Part shown: positions 8,841 to 16,415 of the stretch, in pieces
Numbering within the stretch: position 1 is the stretch's first letter
How the letters are laid out: the number at the start of each line of letters is the position of its first letter
Source: Rhodospirillales bacterium
GTDB lineage: Bacteria; Pseudomonadota; Alphaproteobacteria; UBA8366; Aestuariispiraceae
Assembly (NCBI GenBank): GCA_002696645.1
Contig: NZSA01000023.1
Coordinates: forward strand, 32,615-96,614
Direction of reading: 5' to 3'
DNA: 64,000 bases
The notes under the pieces: generated by a model
The model's database searches: none
What the model was told of the DNA's origin: nothing
Seen by the model: only the letters and a program-made list of their open reading frames with translations
Translations under genes and position numbers: made by a program

Positions 8841-8860
8841 GTCTAGACATAACTGTACAG
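8841..8860. promoter_or_regulatory. Twin palindromes upstream of the flavoprotein-tetR operon, candidate operator
   Basis: GTCTAGAC (8841-8848) and CTGTACAG (8853-8860) are two perfect 8-bp palindromes with centres 12 bp apart, in the 84-bp gap before the flavoprotein start. Paired palindromes close to one helical turn apart suit dimeric TetR repressors. Assignment to the downstream tetR gene is inferred from position only. Confidence 0.4.
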
Positions 8861-8864
8861 AGTG

Positions 8865-9302
8865 TCAGATCAGGCCCAGAAGCAACAGATACAGCGCAAT
8901 ATAGCGTCCCGTCTTTGCGATCGTTACGATGATCAGAAAGGGCAGAATGGGTTCGCGCAGGACGCCTGCGACGACGGTCAACGGGTCGCCGATAAAGGGG
9001 GCCCAGCTGAGCAGCAGCGACCACTTGCCCCAGCGATGGTACCATTCCGTGGCGCGGATCAGGGCTTTTGGGTCCTGTTTGGTCCAGAATCGCCCGCGCA
9101 ATTTGTCCAGGCTGCGCCCGATCGCCCAATTGATCACGGCCCCCAGCACATTTCCGACACTGGCGACGGCCAACAGCAGGAATGCCGATTGATTGCCTGC
9201 CACCAGCAAGGCGGTCAGCACGGCTTCGGATTGCAGGGGAAGGATTGTTGCGGCGATCAGGGCGGACAGGAACAGACCGGAATAGGCGACAAGGTCCGAC
9301 AT
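8865..9302 (-). CDS. YqaA/SNARE-associated (VTT-type) membrane protein
   Basis: A 145-aa inner-membrane protein similar to YqaA and to short DedA-superfamily members. It has an N-terminal hydrophobic segment with a conserved Glu (PLQSEAVL), a glycine-rich helix with VGNVLGAVINWAIGR, a cytoplasmic loop containing WYHRWGKWSLLLSWAPFIGDPLTVVAGV, and a hydrophobic C-terminus. DedA/VTT proteins act in lipid-carrier or phospholipid transbilayer movement, but YqaA itself is uncharacterised. It lies 6 bp downstream of bluB and is the last gene of the rluB-rsmD-bluB run. Confidence 0.8.
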   Translation of the reverse strand: MSDLVAYSGLFLSALIAATILPLQSEAVLTALLVAGNQSAFLLLAVASVGNVLGAVINWAIGRSLDKLRGRFWTKQDPKALIRATEWYHRWGKWSLLLSWAPFIGDPLTVVAGVLREPILPFLIIVTIAKTGRYIALYLLLLGLI

Positions 9303-9308
9303 GCGCGG

Positions 9309-9941
9309 TCAGCGACGAAAAATGCGCTGTGACAGGGGCGAGCGGTGCTCCCAGCCCGCACGTTCCAATTCCGGCGTGTCGGTTTCCTGCTGCGGATAAC
9401 CGATGCACAGATAGGCGATAAAGCGCCAGTCTTTTGGGACATCCAGGGCGTCTGAAACGTCATCGGGATTCAGGATCGACAGCCACCCCAATCCGATCCC
9501 TTCCGCCCGTGCTGCCAGCCATAGAGTTTGGATCGCACCGACGGCGGAAAAATCCAGTGTTTCTGGCATGGTCTGTCGGCCCAGGCCGCCGCCCTGATCT
9601 GGATCGGGATCGCAGAAAACTGCCAGATGGACTGGCGCCTGATCCAGCCCGGCCAGCTTTAATGTCGCATAAAGTTCCGCGCGGTCCCCATCCAGCCCGT
9701 CCAGCGCCGCCTTGTTATGGACCTCAAATGAAGACCGGATCGCCGCACGGGGCGCGTCTTTTTCAACCAACACGAACCGCCAGGGCTGGCTGAGTCCGAC
9801 AGAGGGCGCCTGGTCGGCAATCGCCAGTAATCTATCCAGCGCATCGGGAGGCAGCGGGTCGGTTTTGAAATGCCGCACATCCCGCCGCCAGGTGAAAAGT
9901 TCCTGCAATTTTGTGCGAAACTCGGCGTCGAAACTCGGCAT
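9309..9941 (-). CDS. bluB: 5,6-dimethylbenzimidazole synthase (BluB)
   Basis: This 210-aa flavin-destructase of the nitroreductase fold converts FMNH2 plus O2 to 5,6-dimethylbenzimidazole, the lower ligand of cobalamin. Diagnostic segments are the N-terminal RRDVRHF, the FMN-binding AIADQAPSVGLSQPWRFV, ARAEGIGLGWLSIL and a C-terminal RIFRR. The second of two close ATGs (9941) is preferred because AGGG lies 6 nt upstream; the first at 9947 would overlap rsmD. No other cobalamin genes are adjacent, so it is detached from the main pathway cluster. Generic nitroreductase is the alternative, but the BluB-specific segments are clear. Confidence 0.85.
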   Translation of the reverse strand: MPSFDAEFRTKLQELFTWRRDVRHFKTDPLPPDALDRLLAIADQAPSVGLSQPWRFVLVEKDAPRAAIRSSFEVHNKAALDGLDGDRAELYATLKLAGLDQAPVHLAVFCDPDPDQGGGLGRQTMPETLDFSAVGAIQTLWLAARAEGIGLGWLSILNPDDVSDALDVPKDWRFIAYLCIGYPQQETDTPELERAGWEHRSPLSQRIFRR

Positions 9942-9943
9942 GG

Positions 9944-10501
9944 TCATCCCTGTGCAGGTTCCAGAAAGAGAAACCGCGTCGCGCCATAGCGACGGTCATC
10001 AATGACATCAAACCCGGGCGGACACTCAAATGGGGCCTTGGGATGCAGTTGCAACACGGCCAATCCGTCCTTGGCCAGCCAACCGTGCCGTTGGGCGGCG
10101 ACCAGACTGTTTTCTGCCACCAGATCTCGATAGGGCGGGTCGAAGAAGATCAGGCCACAAGGCACCTTGGCCGTGGGGGGCTTGGTGGCGTCCTTATTCA
10201 GGATGGTGGTGACGTCGCGGAAGCGGGCCTTATTGATGTTGGCGCTTAGAACTTTTGACGCTGCCGGATCGTTTTCCAGAAAACTGCAGTGGCGCGCCCC
10301 GCGGCTTAACGCTTCCAGGCCCAAAGCCCCGGTCCCCGCAAAGAAATCAGCCACGGGACGATCGTGCCACTTTTTGGCGTGTTTGGGTGTGGCAAGGATG
10401 TTGAACAAGGATTCCCGCGCCCGTTCCGATGTGGGACGGGTTGTTGTGCCTTCTGGTGCATTCAGGTTCAATCCACGGCGGCTACCGGCGACGATCCGCA
10501 T
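9944..10501 (-). CDS. rsmD: 16S rRNA (guanine966-N2)-methyltransferase
   Basis: A 185-aa SAM-dependent methyltransferase of the RsmD family. It starts MRIVAGSRRG, has the family signature TTTRPTSERARESLFNIL, a SAM-binding FFAGTGALGLEALSRGA (about residues 52-68), the FLENDP acidic loop and the catalytic DPPY near residue 121. It methylates G966 of 16S rRNA in the assembled small subunit. It overlaps the preceding rluB by 20 bp and is followed 2 bp later by bluB. RluB-RsmD adjacency is common in alphaproteobacteria. Confidence 0.92.
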   Translation of the reverse strand: MRIVAGSRRGLNLNAPEGTTTRPTSERARESLFNILATPKHAKKWHDRPVADFFAGTGALGLEALSRGARHCSFLENDPAASKVLSANINKARFRDVTTILNKDATKPPTAKVPCGLIFFDPPYRDLVAENSLVAAQRHGWLAKDGLAVLQLHPKAPFECPPGFDVIDDRRYGATRFLFLEPAQG

Positions 10502-11642
10502 TCGGCTTCCCTCGTTTCGGGCCTATGCGGGCACCAGGTTTCTTTCCCTCACCGACAGTATCTGCAGAATGTCTTTGATCTATTGATTTTGTGGCTGCTG
10601 GTTTGATGCCAGACGGTTTTGGGCTGGCGCCGCGATTTGGGCCTTGTTTCGCATTCCCTTCTGGTTTGGCGTATCGGGTAATGCGGGTGCCTGTCGGTTT
10701 GGCCGGTCTGACGGCCTTGTTTGATGGCTTTGGCGTATCAGCCACGGCTTTCGCATCAGTATCCGCTGGAATCTCCGCGCGACGATTTCGGGATTTGTGC
10801 AGCGGTTTCTTATGCGGCTTTGGTTTGGCTTTGGCCTTTGCCCATTTGGCCTGGCCCTTGCGGCTTTCGCCACCGACGGTATCGCGCAGCATCTTGGCAG
10901 AGACTTCTTCCACGCCGCCGCGCGCCAGGGTGCTTAACTGGAAGGGACCATAGGCGACGCGGATCAGACGATTGACCGGGTAATCCAGATATTCCATGAC
11001 CTTGCGGATTTCGCGGTTCTTGCCTTCGGTCAGGGATACGGAAACCCAGGCATTCGCACCTTTCTGGCTTTCCAGTTCCGCCCGGATTTCGCCATAGCGG
11101 ATGCCTTCAACCGTGACGCCATTGGCCACAGTGTCCAGCTTTTCCTGACTGACATAGCCATGGACCCGCACACGATAGCGACGGATCCACCCTGTCGCGG
11201 GCAATTCCAGCCGACGTGCGAGGTCGCCATCATTGGTCAGCAGCAGCAGGCCTTCTGAATTCAAATCCAACCGTCCGATGCTGACAACGCGCGGCATTTC
11301 CGGGGGCAGCCGTTCAAAGATATTGGCGCGGCCTTTCTCATCCTTGGCGGTGACGACCAGGCCGGGCGGCTTGTTATAGCGCCACAGGCGCGCAGCCTGA
11401 GCCTCGGGCAGGGGTTTTCCATCGACGACTACGATGTCGTCAGGCCCGACATTCAGCGCAGGGCTGTCTATTTGCGTGCCATTGACGGAGACGCGCCCGT
11501 CTTCGATCCAGCGCTCTGCGTCTCGCCTGGAACACAGGCCGGCCCGGGCAATTCGTTTGGCCAGACGCTGGGTTTCGCCACCCACCTGATCTGCGGCGAG
11601 ATCGGGCATTTCATTTTCAAGGGGATTGTGTGGATCGCTCAT
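10482..11642 (-). CDS. rluB: 23S rRNA pseudouridine synthase (RluB/RsuA family) with long basic tail
   Basis: The 386-aa protein has an S4 RNA-binding domain (LAKRIARAGLCSRRDAERWIEDGRVSVNG), then a RluB/E/F-type catalytic domain with the catalytic Asp in GRLDLNSEGLLLLTNDG. Family members isomerise a uridine in helix 89 of 23S rRNA. After about residue 255 comes a roughly 130-residue Lys/Pro/Ala/Arg-rich, low-complexity tail, likely disordered and RNA-binding. The final 20 bp overlap rsmD. It heads the rluB-rsmD-bluB-yqaA run and diverges from tadA. Confidence 0.9.
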   Translation of the reverse strand: MSDPHNPLENEMPDLAADQVGGETQRLAKRIARAGLCSRRDAERWIEDGRVSVNGTQIDSPALNVGPDDIVVVDGKPLPEAQAARLWRYNKPPGLVVTAKDEKGRANIFERLPPEMPRVVSIGRLDLNSEGLLLLTNDGDLARRLELPATGWIRRYRVRVHGYVSQEKLDTVANGVTVEGIRYGEIRAELESQKGANAWVSVSLTEGKNREIRKVMEYLDYPVNRLIRVAYGPFQLSTLARGGVEEVSAKMLRDTVGGESRKGQAKWAKAKAKPKPHKKPLHKSRNRRAEIPADTDAKAVADTPKPSNKAVRPAKPTGTRITRYAKPEGNAKQGPNRGASPKPSGIKPAATKSIDQRHSADTVGEGKKPGARIGPKRGKPNADRRR

Positions 11643-11758
11643 AGCGTTGCGCTTGCTGCCCGTGTTACAGACTAATCAGGATTGTGGCCCAGCCATACCC
11701 CCCACAGCGGGTTGCGGCAAGCCGCGCCGTTTGCTGGCCTTCAGATAGGATGCACAAA

Positions 11759-12220
11759 ATGACCCCGGAAGTCCAAGACGATCCAATGTCCCTTGCCTTT
11801 GAAGAGGCAGAGGCCGCCGCCGCCCGGGGCGAGGTGCCAGTCGGGGCCGTTGTGGTCGAGGCGCAGTCCGGCCGCATTCTGGCCCGCGCGGGCAATCGGG
11901 TTGAGATGGATAAGGACCCGTCAGGTCATGCGGAAATTCTGGCGATACGGGCGGCCTGTCAGGTCCGGGGGGACGCCCGGCTGCCGGATTGTGATTTGTA
12001 TGTGACGCTGGAACCTTGTGCGATGTGTGCGACGGCGGCTGCCCATGCGCGGCTGCGGCGCATTATCTTTGGGGCCTATGATCCCAAGGGCGGTGGCATC
12101 GAACATGGTGCGCGCATATTTCAGCGGGAAACCTGTCATCATCAGTGTGAGATTGTCGGGGGCGTGCAGGAATCCCGTGCGGCCACTTTATTGCGGACAT
12201 TCTTTGCCGCAAAACGCTAA
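11759..12220 (+). CDS. tadA: tRNA-specific adenosine deaminase
   Basis: This 153-aa zinc deaminase converts A34 to inosine in tRNA-Arg(ACG). Zinc ligands and the proton shuttle are visible: His57-Ala-Glu59 and Pro-Cys87-Ala-Met-Cys90, preceded by EVPVGAVVV. An upstream in-frame extension to 11684 is possible, but AGGA sits 8 nt before the ATG at 11759, and TadA family length fits this start. Another ATG at 11786 (MSLAF) is also reasonable. It diverges from rluB across about 115 bp. Confidence 0.9.
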   Translation: MTPEVQDDPMSLAFEEAEAAAARGEVPVGAVVVEAQSGRILARAGNRVEMDKDPSGHAEILAIRAACQVRGDARLPDCDLYVTLEPCAMCATAAAHARLRRIIFGAYDPKGGGIEHGARIFQRETCHHQCEIVGGVQESRAATLLRTFFAAKR

Positions 12221-12718
12221 TGCGACTGCCCCAGGGTTTGCGTGTTCGGGGTCTGCGTGTTCGGGATTTGCGGTGACTGGCGATGAAAAACCAAGTCCCC
12301 TGCCTGAGGGTGGGGAGGGTCGGCAGGGGACCTGGTAATTCCATTTGATTGGTCGAAACCAAGCAAAGAACCTAACGGGGCTTGATTTGCGATCAGGTGA
12401 CTGACCCACGTTAAGTTACCAAAGTTATTCCAAGATGCGTGCCACTCTCGCTACCGTGATCAGGGTTTTTGAAGAACGGCCTAAACAATTGATAAATAAC
12501 TATAAAAAAGATGTTTTCTGATCACGAAAATGTGTTCTGACTGGTAATGAGAAGCGGTCGCTTTTGTTGTTCTCGAAATGCGTTGCAAATTGCGAATTAT
12601 TTTTGAAATTGCAAAATCTTACCCGGCCCATTTTCTTCATTGGGGGATTTTCATCTCAATCCCTATATGATGCTCTAGGGTGACCTGGGTGATGGATGGC
12701 TGATTAGGGAGCGCGCTG
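12221..12718. other. Non-coding stretch of about 500 bp between tadA and the M48 protease
   Basis: No ORF with a ribosome site is apparent. The left part holds two tandem copies of TGCGTGTTCGGG-like sequence (12238-12264) and a perfect hairpin (12295-12331). From about 12400 the DNA becomes much more AT-rich than the neighbouring genes, with runs such as GATAAATAACTATAAAAAAG and GCGAATTATTTTTGAAATTGC. This part is likely promoter DNA for the protease gene, but no single -35/-10 pair stands out. A small RNA is possible but unsupported. Confidence 0.5.
12295..12331. other. Perfect 10-bp inverted repeat downstream of tadA
   Basis: GTCCCCTGCC (12295-12304) pairs with GGCAGGGGAC (12322-12331) around a purine-rich 17-nt loop with GGG/GGGG/GGG runs. 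It could end tadA transcripts, but no T-run follows on the plus strand, so it is not a standard intrinsic terminator. The G-runs in the loop could alternatively form a quadruplex. Confidence 0.45.
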
Positions 12719-14317
12719 GTGAAAACATTCAATCAAACAAGTCGGATTGATGGGCATCGATTCAGATCGCATGGTGCCGCCGCAGGGGGGATGTGTGGCT
12801 TTGGATGCGCACATCATTCTTCAGCCAAGGCGGAGTCCGGGTTGGCGGCCACGCGCCGCGGGGTTTTACGGCTGGGATTGTCAGGCGCGGCAGCGGCTGG
12901 ATTGGCGGGGTGTTCGACCAATCGCGCGACCGGGCAGAGCACATTGACCGGGTTCAGTTCGCTGGAAGATGATGAGAAGATTGGCGCGCAACAGCATCCA
13001 GAGCTGGTGAAATCCTTTGGCGGTGAATATATCGACCCGCCCTTGAATGCCTATGTCCAGAATCTCGGGGAACGCCTGGCTCAGCATGCTGAATATCAGG
13101 AATTCACCTATCGGTTTACCATCGTAAATTCATGGATTATCAATGCCTTCGCTCTTCCCGGCGGGTATTGCTATGTCTCAAGAGGTCTGGTGGCCCTGGC
13201 GTCCAGCGAGGCGGAACTGGCAGGCGTCATGGCGCATGAAATCGGCCATGTGAATGCGCGCCATACCGCCCAACGCATCGCGCAATCGCAACTTGCACAG
13301 GGTCTGTTGCTGGGCGCTGTCTTGCTGACGGGCCAAAGCGCCATCGGCGATGTCGGTGGGCAGGTCGCAAATTCAGTCCTGAAGAGCTTCTCGCGAGAAC
13401 AAGAGCTGGAAGCGGATTCCTTGGGCATCCGCTATATGTCAGCAAGCGGCTATGATCCTGAGGCAATGGTCGGGTTCCTGGATACCTTGCGCGACCATTC
13501 AATTGTTCAGGCGGAACAGAAGGGCCTTCCAGCCAGCACGGTCGATGAATCAAATATCAATGCGACCCATCCCCGAACGATTGAGCGCGTGCAGAAAGCG
13601 GAAGCACTGGCCGGCCAATATGCCCAACCCGGACAGGTCGCCAACCGCGATGCTTATTTGGATCAGGTCAATGGCATATTGTATGGCGACGACCCGGAAC
13701 AGGGATTGGTGCGTGGGACTGAATTCCTGCACCCGACGCTCAGAGTTCGGTTCCGGGTGCCCGATGGGTTTAACATTACCAACACATCCGACGCCGTTAT
13801 CGCAGAAAAACCGAATGTGAAGGCCGCAATTGTATTCGATGGGGCCAAACGCAAGACTGGGGATGTCTACAGCTACCTGACCCAGGAATGGGGCAAGGGG
13901 GCCAATATCGGGGACTTGGCCCGCATCGACATTAACGGAAATCCAGCCGCCACGGGGGCCCTGCGCCTGCAGGGACAGGATTATCGCATCATCGCCATTC
14001 AGGGCGACGGCAACCAGATTTACCGGTTCCGGTTTATATCGGACCCATCTGTCACGGCGTCCCTGAATACAGTCTTTCGGGAGACGACCTATTCCTTCCG
14101 CTTCTTGTCAGCGCAGGAGGCCGCGCGGATTGATCCCTATCGCATGATTGTTGTACCCATCACCCCCCAGGATACGATCGCATCGCTTGCCAGTGGCTAT
14201 CCAGAGGGAACCTACAGTCAGGCATATTTCCGGGTGATGAATGATTTGAAGGCAACCACGCCCCTGCCGAAATCCGGCAAGGCCAAGGTGGTAATCGGGG
14301 GGCCGCAAATTTCTTAA
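12719..14317 (+). CDS. M48-family zinc metalloprotease, Tat-type lipoprotein
   Basis: The 532-aa protein carries a twin-arginine-like motif (TRRGVLRLGL, about residues 45-54) followed by a hydrophobic stretch and lipobox LAGC (near 67), so it should be an outer-membrane-anchored periplasmic lipoprotein. The peptidase domain has the zinc motif HEIGH (near 173) and downstream Glu in EQELEADSLG. BepA/YfgC-like members degrade misassembled outer-membrane proteins. After about residue 320 follows a C-terminal domain ending in PLPKSGKAKVVIGG. The start is a GTG with AGGGAG 8 nt upstream; a TTG at 12842 would remove a Cys/His-rich N-terminal extension and place the Tat motif right at the N-terminus. 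Confidence 0.85.
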   Translation: MKTFNQTSRIDGHRFRSHGAAAGGMCGFGCAHHSSAKAESGLAATRRGVLRLGLSGAAAAGLAGCSTNRATGQSTLTGFSSLEDDEKIGAQQHPELVKSFGGEYIDPPLNAYVQNLGERLAQHAEYQEFTYRFTIVNSWIINAFALPGGYCYVSRGLVALASSEAELAGVMAHEIGHVNARHTAQRIAQSQLAQGLLLGAVLLTGQSAIGDVGGQVANSVLKSFSREQELEADSLGIRYMSASGYDPEAMVGFLDTLRDHSIVQAEQKGLPASTVDESNINATHPRTIERVQKAEALAGQYAQPGQVANRDAYLDQVNGILYGDDPEQGLVRGTEFLHPTLRVRFRVPDGFNITNTSDAVIAEKPNVKAAIVFDGAKRKTGDVYSYLTQEWGKGANIGDLARIDINGNPAATGALRLQGQDYRIIAIQGDGNQIYRFRFISDPSVTASLNTVFRETTYSFRFLSAQEAARIDPYRMIVVPITPQDTIASLASGYPEGTYSQAYFRVMNDLKATTPLPKSGKAKVVIGGPQIS

Positions 14318-14344
14318 GACGTATGTTTGTTGAGGCTGGTCTGG

Positions 14345-15154
14345 TCAAGGATGGGCATAGGTCAAGGATGCCCAATGGCTCAGCCAGGGTGTTTCATAAG
14401 TCGCTGGCGCTTCCATGAAATGTACGGCATTCGCCAGATAGCGACCCGTCCCCAGATAGGGCAGTTGGACCTGTCCCGTTGAATCCGTGTGAACCTTAAC
14501 GATTTGCAGTGTCTCATTCTGACCATAGAACATTGTGATCTGCGTGTTGGGCGCAGGGTCCCCGTTCCACAGCAATCGCACCCTGATGCCTTGTTCTTCG
14601 GGGGTCGTATAGGGGTTTGTCAGGGCGACCAGTTCGAAGGGCATGCCGCTGGGTGCATCCTGGCCCACCCCGTCCCCCACAGCGATCAGGGCCTTTGCGC
14701 ACCGAATATAGGATTCGGTCACATCATTCGGCGCGAATCCCATTTCCTGATGACGGGACAAGGGAGGATTCAGACCCATATCGATCAGATAGTCGGCAAA
14801 TTTCTGCCATTCTTCGAAATGAACCGTCTTGGTTTTGGATTGATAGATCACGCGATGCAGACCGGCCCGACGGGGCGTCATGTTCAGCGGTGGAATGTCA
14901 CCCGGCAGGCCCTGTACAGGGCGCATGCCATCCGCATCAATCATTTCAAACCTGTCGAACAGATGGGGCAGGTAGTAATCCCGAATGCCCTTGAAATTCA
15001 TGCCGGTTTTGGTGTGCCCGATGATCGCCTGATCTGGGTCGACGCGATAGGCGTCGGCTTCGATCCAGAATTCATGGCTATGGGCGGGGCTTGCCAGAAG
15101 CAACACTGCGCTTAGGATCGACAGCAGAATTCTGGGGTTCCAACGGATAGGCAC
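14345..15154 (-). CDS. DUF4198-type periplasmic protein
   Basis: The product is 269 aa from a GTG with GAGG about 9 nt upstream; a further upstream ATG at 15223 would run deep into the divergent gene. A clear signal peptide (VPIRWNPRILLSILSAVLLLASPAHS) is followed by HEFWIEADAYRVDPDQ, the typical start of DUF4198 proteins, and a C-terminal Ig-like region (RVRLLWNGDPAPNTQITMFY) ending YLANAVHFM. Some DUF4198 proteins assist nickel or cobalt uptake, with the mature N-terminal His as a possible metal ligand. It diverges from a HupE/UreJ-like membrane gene, which supports a metal role, but the metal is not known. Confidence 0.75.
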   Translation of the reverse strand: MPIRWNPRILLSILSAVLLLASPAHSHEFWIEADAYRVDPDQAIIGHTKTGMNFKGIRDYYLPHLFDRFEMIDADGMRPVQGLPGDIPPLNMTPRRAGLHRVIYQSKTKTVHFEEWQKFADYLIDMGLNPPLSRHQEMGFAPNDVTESYIRCAKALIAVGDGVGQDAPSGMPFELVALTNPYTTPEEQGIRVRLLWNGDPAPNTQITMFYGQNETLQIVKVHTDSTGQVQLPYLGTGRYLANAVHFMEAPATYETPWLSHWASLTYAHP

Positions 15155-15158
15155 TATT

Positions 15159-16331
15159 ATGTCCTCACAACGCACATTGTTTCGCTTAACAGGCACCTTG
15201 ATAGGTGCCTGGGGGAAAGGCAATGCGGTGCTGTTCGTTCTGTTATGTCTGCTCTGCCCTCTGTCCGTGCATGCCCATGAGATAAAGCCCAGCCTGGCGA
15301 CGGTGACGCTGGATCAGGATGGTACATATCGCGTCGTTGTCATCACCAATCTGGAAGTATTGATCGCCGGTGTCAGTAGCGCCCACAGCAATACAAATGA
15401 TGCGCCCCAGGCAGATCAGTACGATCATTTAAGAACCCTGGCGCCTGAAGCTTTGGAAGCGGCCTTTCAACCCTTCAAGGAACGCTTCCTTGGCAACGCG
15501 GTGTTACGGTTTGACGGTGTTGTGACACGGCCCGAAACAGTGTTCCTGAATATTCCCCCTGTTGGGGATCTGGACCTTCCTCGCGAAAGCATCATCGTCC
15601 TGTCTGGTAAAATTCCAGCCGGGGCCACAGGCATGACCTGGCAGTGGAGCGCTGACTTCGGGTCCAGTGTTATTCGCGCGCCATCCGACTCCAAAGATAT
15701 CTATGCGGCCTGGCTGCAGAATGGTCAGGAAAGCGCGGTCATTCCGGTAGAAGGCCCGCCGGTGCGCACATTCTGGCAGGCCGCCTGGGATTTTTTCGCG
15801 GTTGGGTATACCCATATCCTGCCTAAGGGACTGGACCATATCCTTTTTGTCGTAGGCCTGTTCCTGCTCAGCCCTACAGTGCGACCGCTGTTGTGGCAGA
15901 TTACGGCTTTTACGGTCGCCCATTCGGTCACACTGGCATTGGGCATGCTGGGCATATTGACTCTGTCGCCCAAGATTGTCGAACCCCTGATCGCCGCCAG
16001 TATTGTCTTCGTCTGCATCGAAAATCTGATGACCAGCCGCCTGCATCCTTGGCGTCCCGTCATCGTATTCTGTTTCGGGCTGTTGCATGGATTGGGCTTT
16101 GCGGGGGTATTGAAGGAAATTGGCCTGGGGGAGGGTGATTTTATCACCGGTCTGATCGCCTTTAATCTGGGTGTCGAGGCAGGCCAGTTGAGTATCGTTG
16201 CGGCCTGTTTTGTCGCGGTCTATGGCGTCATGCGGTATCCTTGGTATCGTCAGGTGGTAACCATTCCCGCCTCTCTGGCGATCGGGGCGGTTGCGAGCTG
16301 GTGGACAGTGGAGCGGATTTTCTTCACATAA
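15159..16331 (+). CDS. HupE/UreJ-family membrane protein, possible metal transporter
   Basis: The protein is about 390 aa. It has an N-terminal signal-like segment ending HAHEIKPSL, a roughly 180-residue extracytoplasmic domain, then a six-helix HupE/UreJ_2 domain. That domain includes GYTHILPKGLDHILFVVGLFLLS, TAFTVAHSVTLALG and FGLLHGLGFAGVL, with the conserved His residues of this nickel-permease-related family. The first ATG (15159) sits only 4 bp from the divergent GTG. Starts at TTG 15198 or GTG 15228 (AAAGG 7 nt before) would leave room for a control region holding the palindrome at 15191-15210. Substrate is unproven. Confidence 0.78.
   Translation: MSSQRTLFRLTGTLIGAWGKGNAVLFVLLCLLCPLSVHAHEIKPSLATVTLDQDGTYRVVVITNLEVLIAGVSSAHSNTNDAPQADQYDHLRTLAPEALEAAFQPFKERFLGNAVLRFDGVVTRPETVFLNIPPVGDLDLPRESIIVLSGKIPAGATGMTWQWSADFGSSVIRAPSDSKDIYAAWLQNGQESAVIPVEGPPVRTFWQAAWDFFAVGYTHILPKGLDHILFVVGLFLLSPTVRPLLWQITAFTVAHSVTLALGMLGILTLSPKIVEPLIAASIVFVCIENLMTSRLHPWRPVIVFCFGLLHGLGFAGVLKEIGLGEGDFITGLIAFNLGVEAGQLSIVAACFVAVYGVMRYPWYRQVVTIPASLAIGAVASWWTVERIFFT
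15191..15210. promoter_or_regulatory. Perfect palindrome in the DUF4198/HupE divergent region
   Basis: AGGCACC-TTGATA-GGTGCCT is a perfect 7-6-7 inverted repeat. If the HupE-like gene starts at TTG 15198 or GTG 15228, the site lies at or upstream of the start and could be an operator for a metal-responsive repressor. If it starts at 15159, the same bases would be an mRNA hairpin inside the signal-peptide codons. Confidence 0.4.
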
Positions 16332-16415
16332 TCGCAAGAAGCGGGTGGGGCGATGAAACTCAAAACGTTAGAACACAGGCATCAACACCCCAACAAATGA
16401 AGAATCCGGTGAGGA

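Noticed and set aside
15504-16337. Minus-strand frame opposite the HupE-like gene
   Set aside because: Antisense shadow, with no hydrophobic pattern or start signal of its own.
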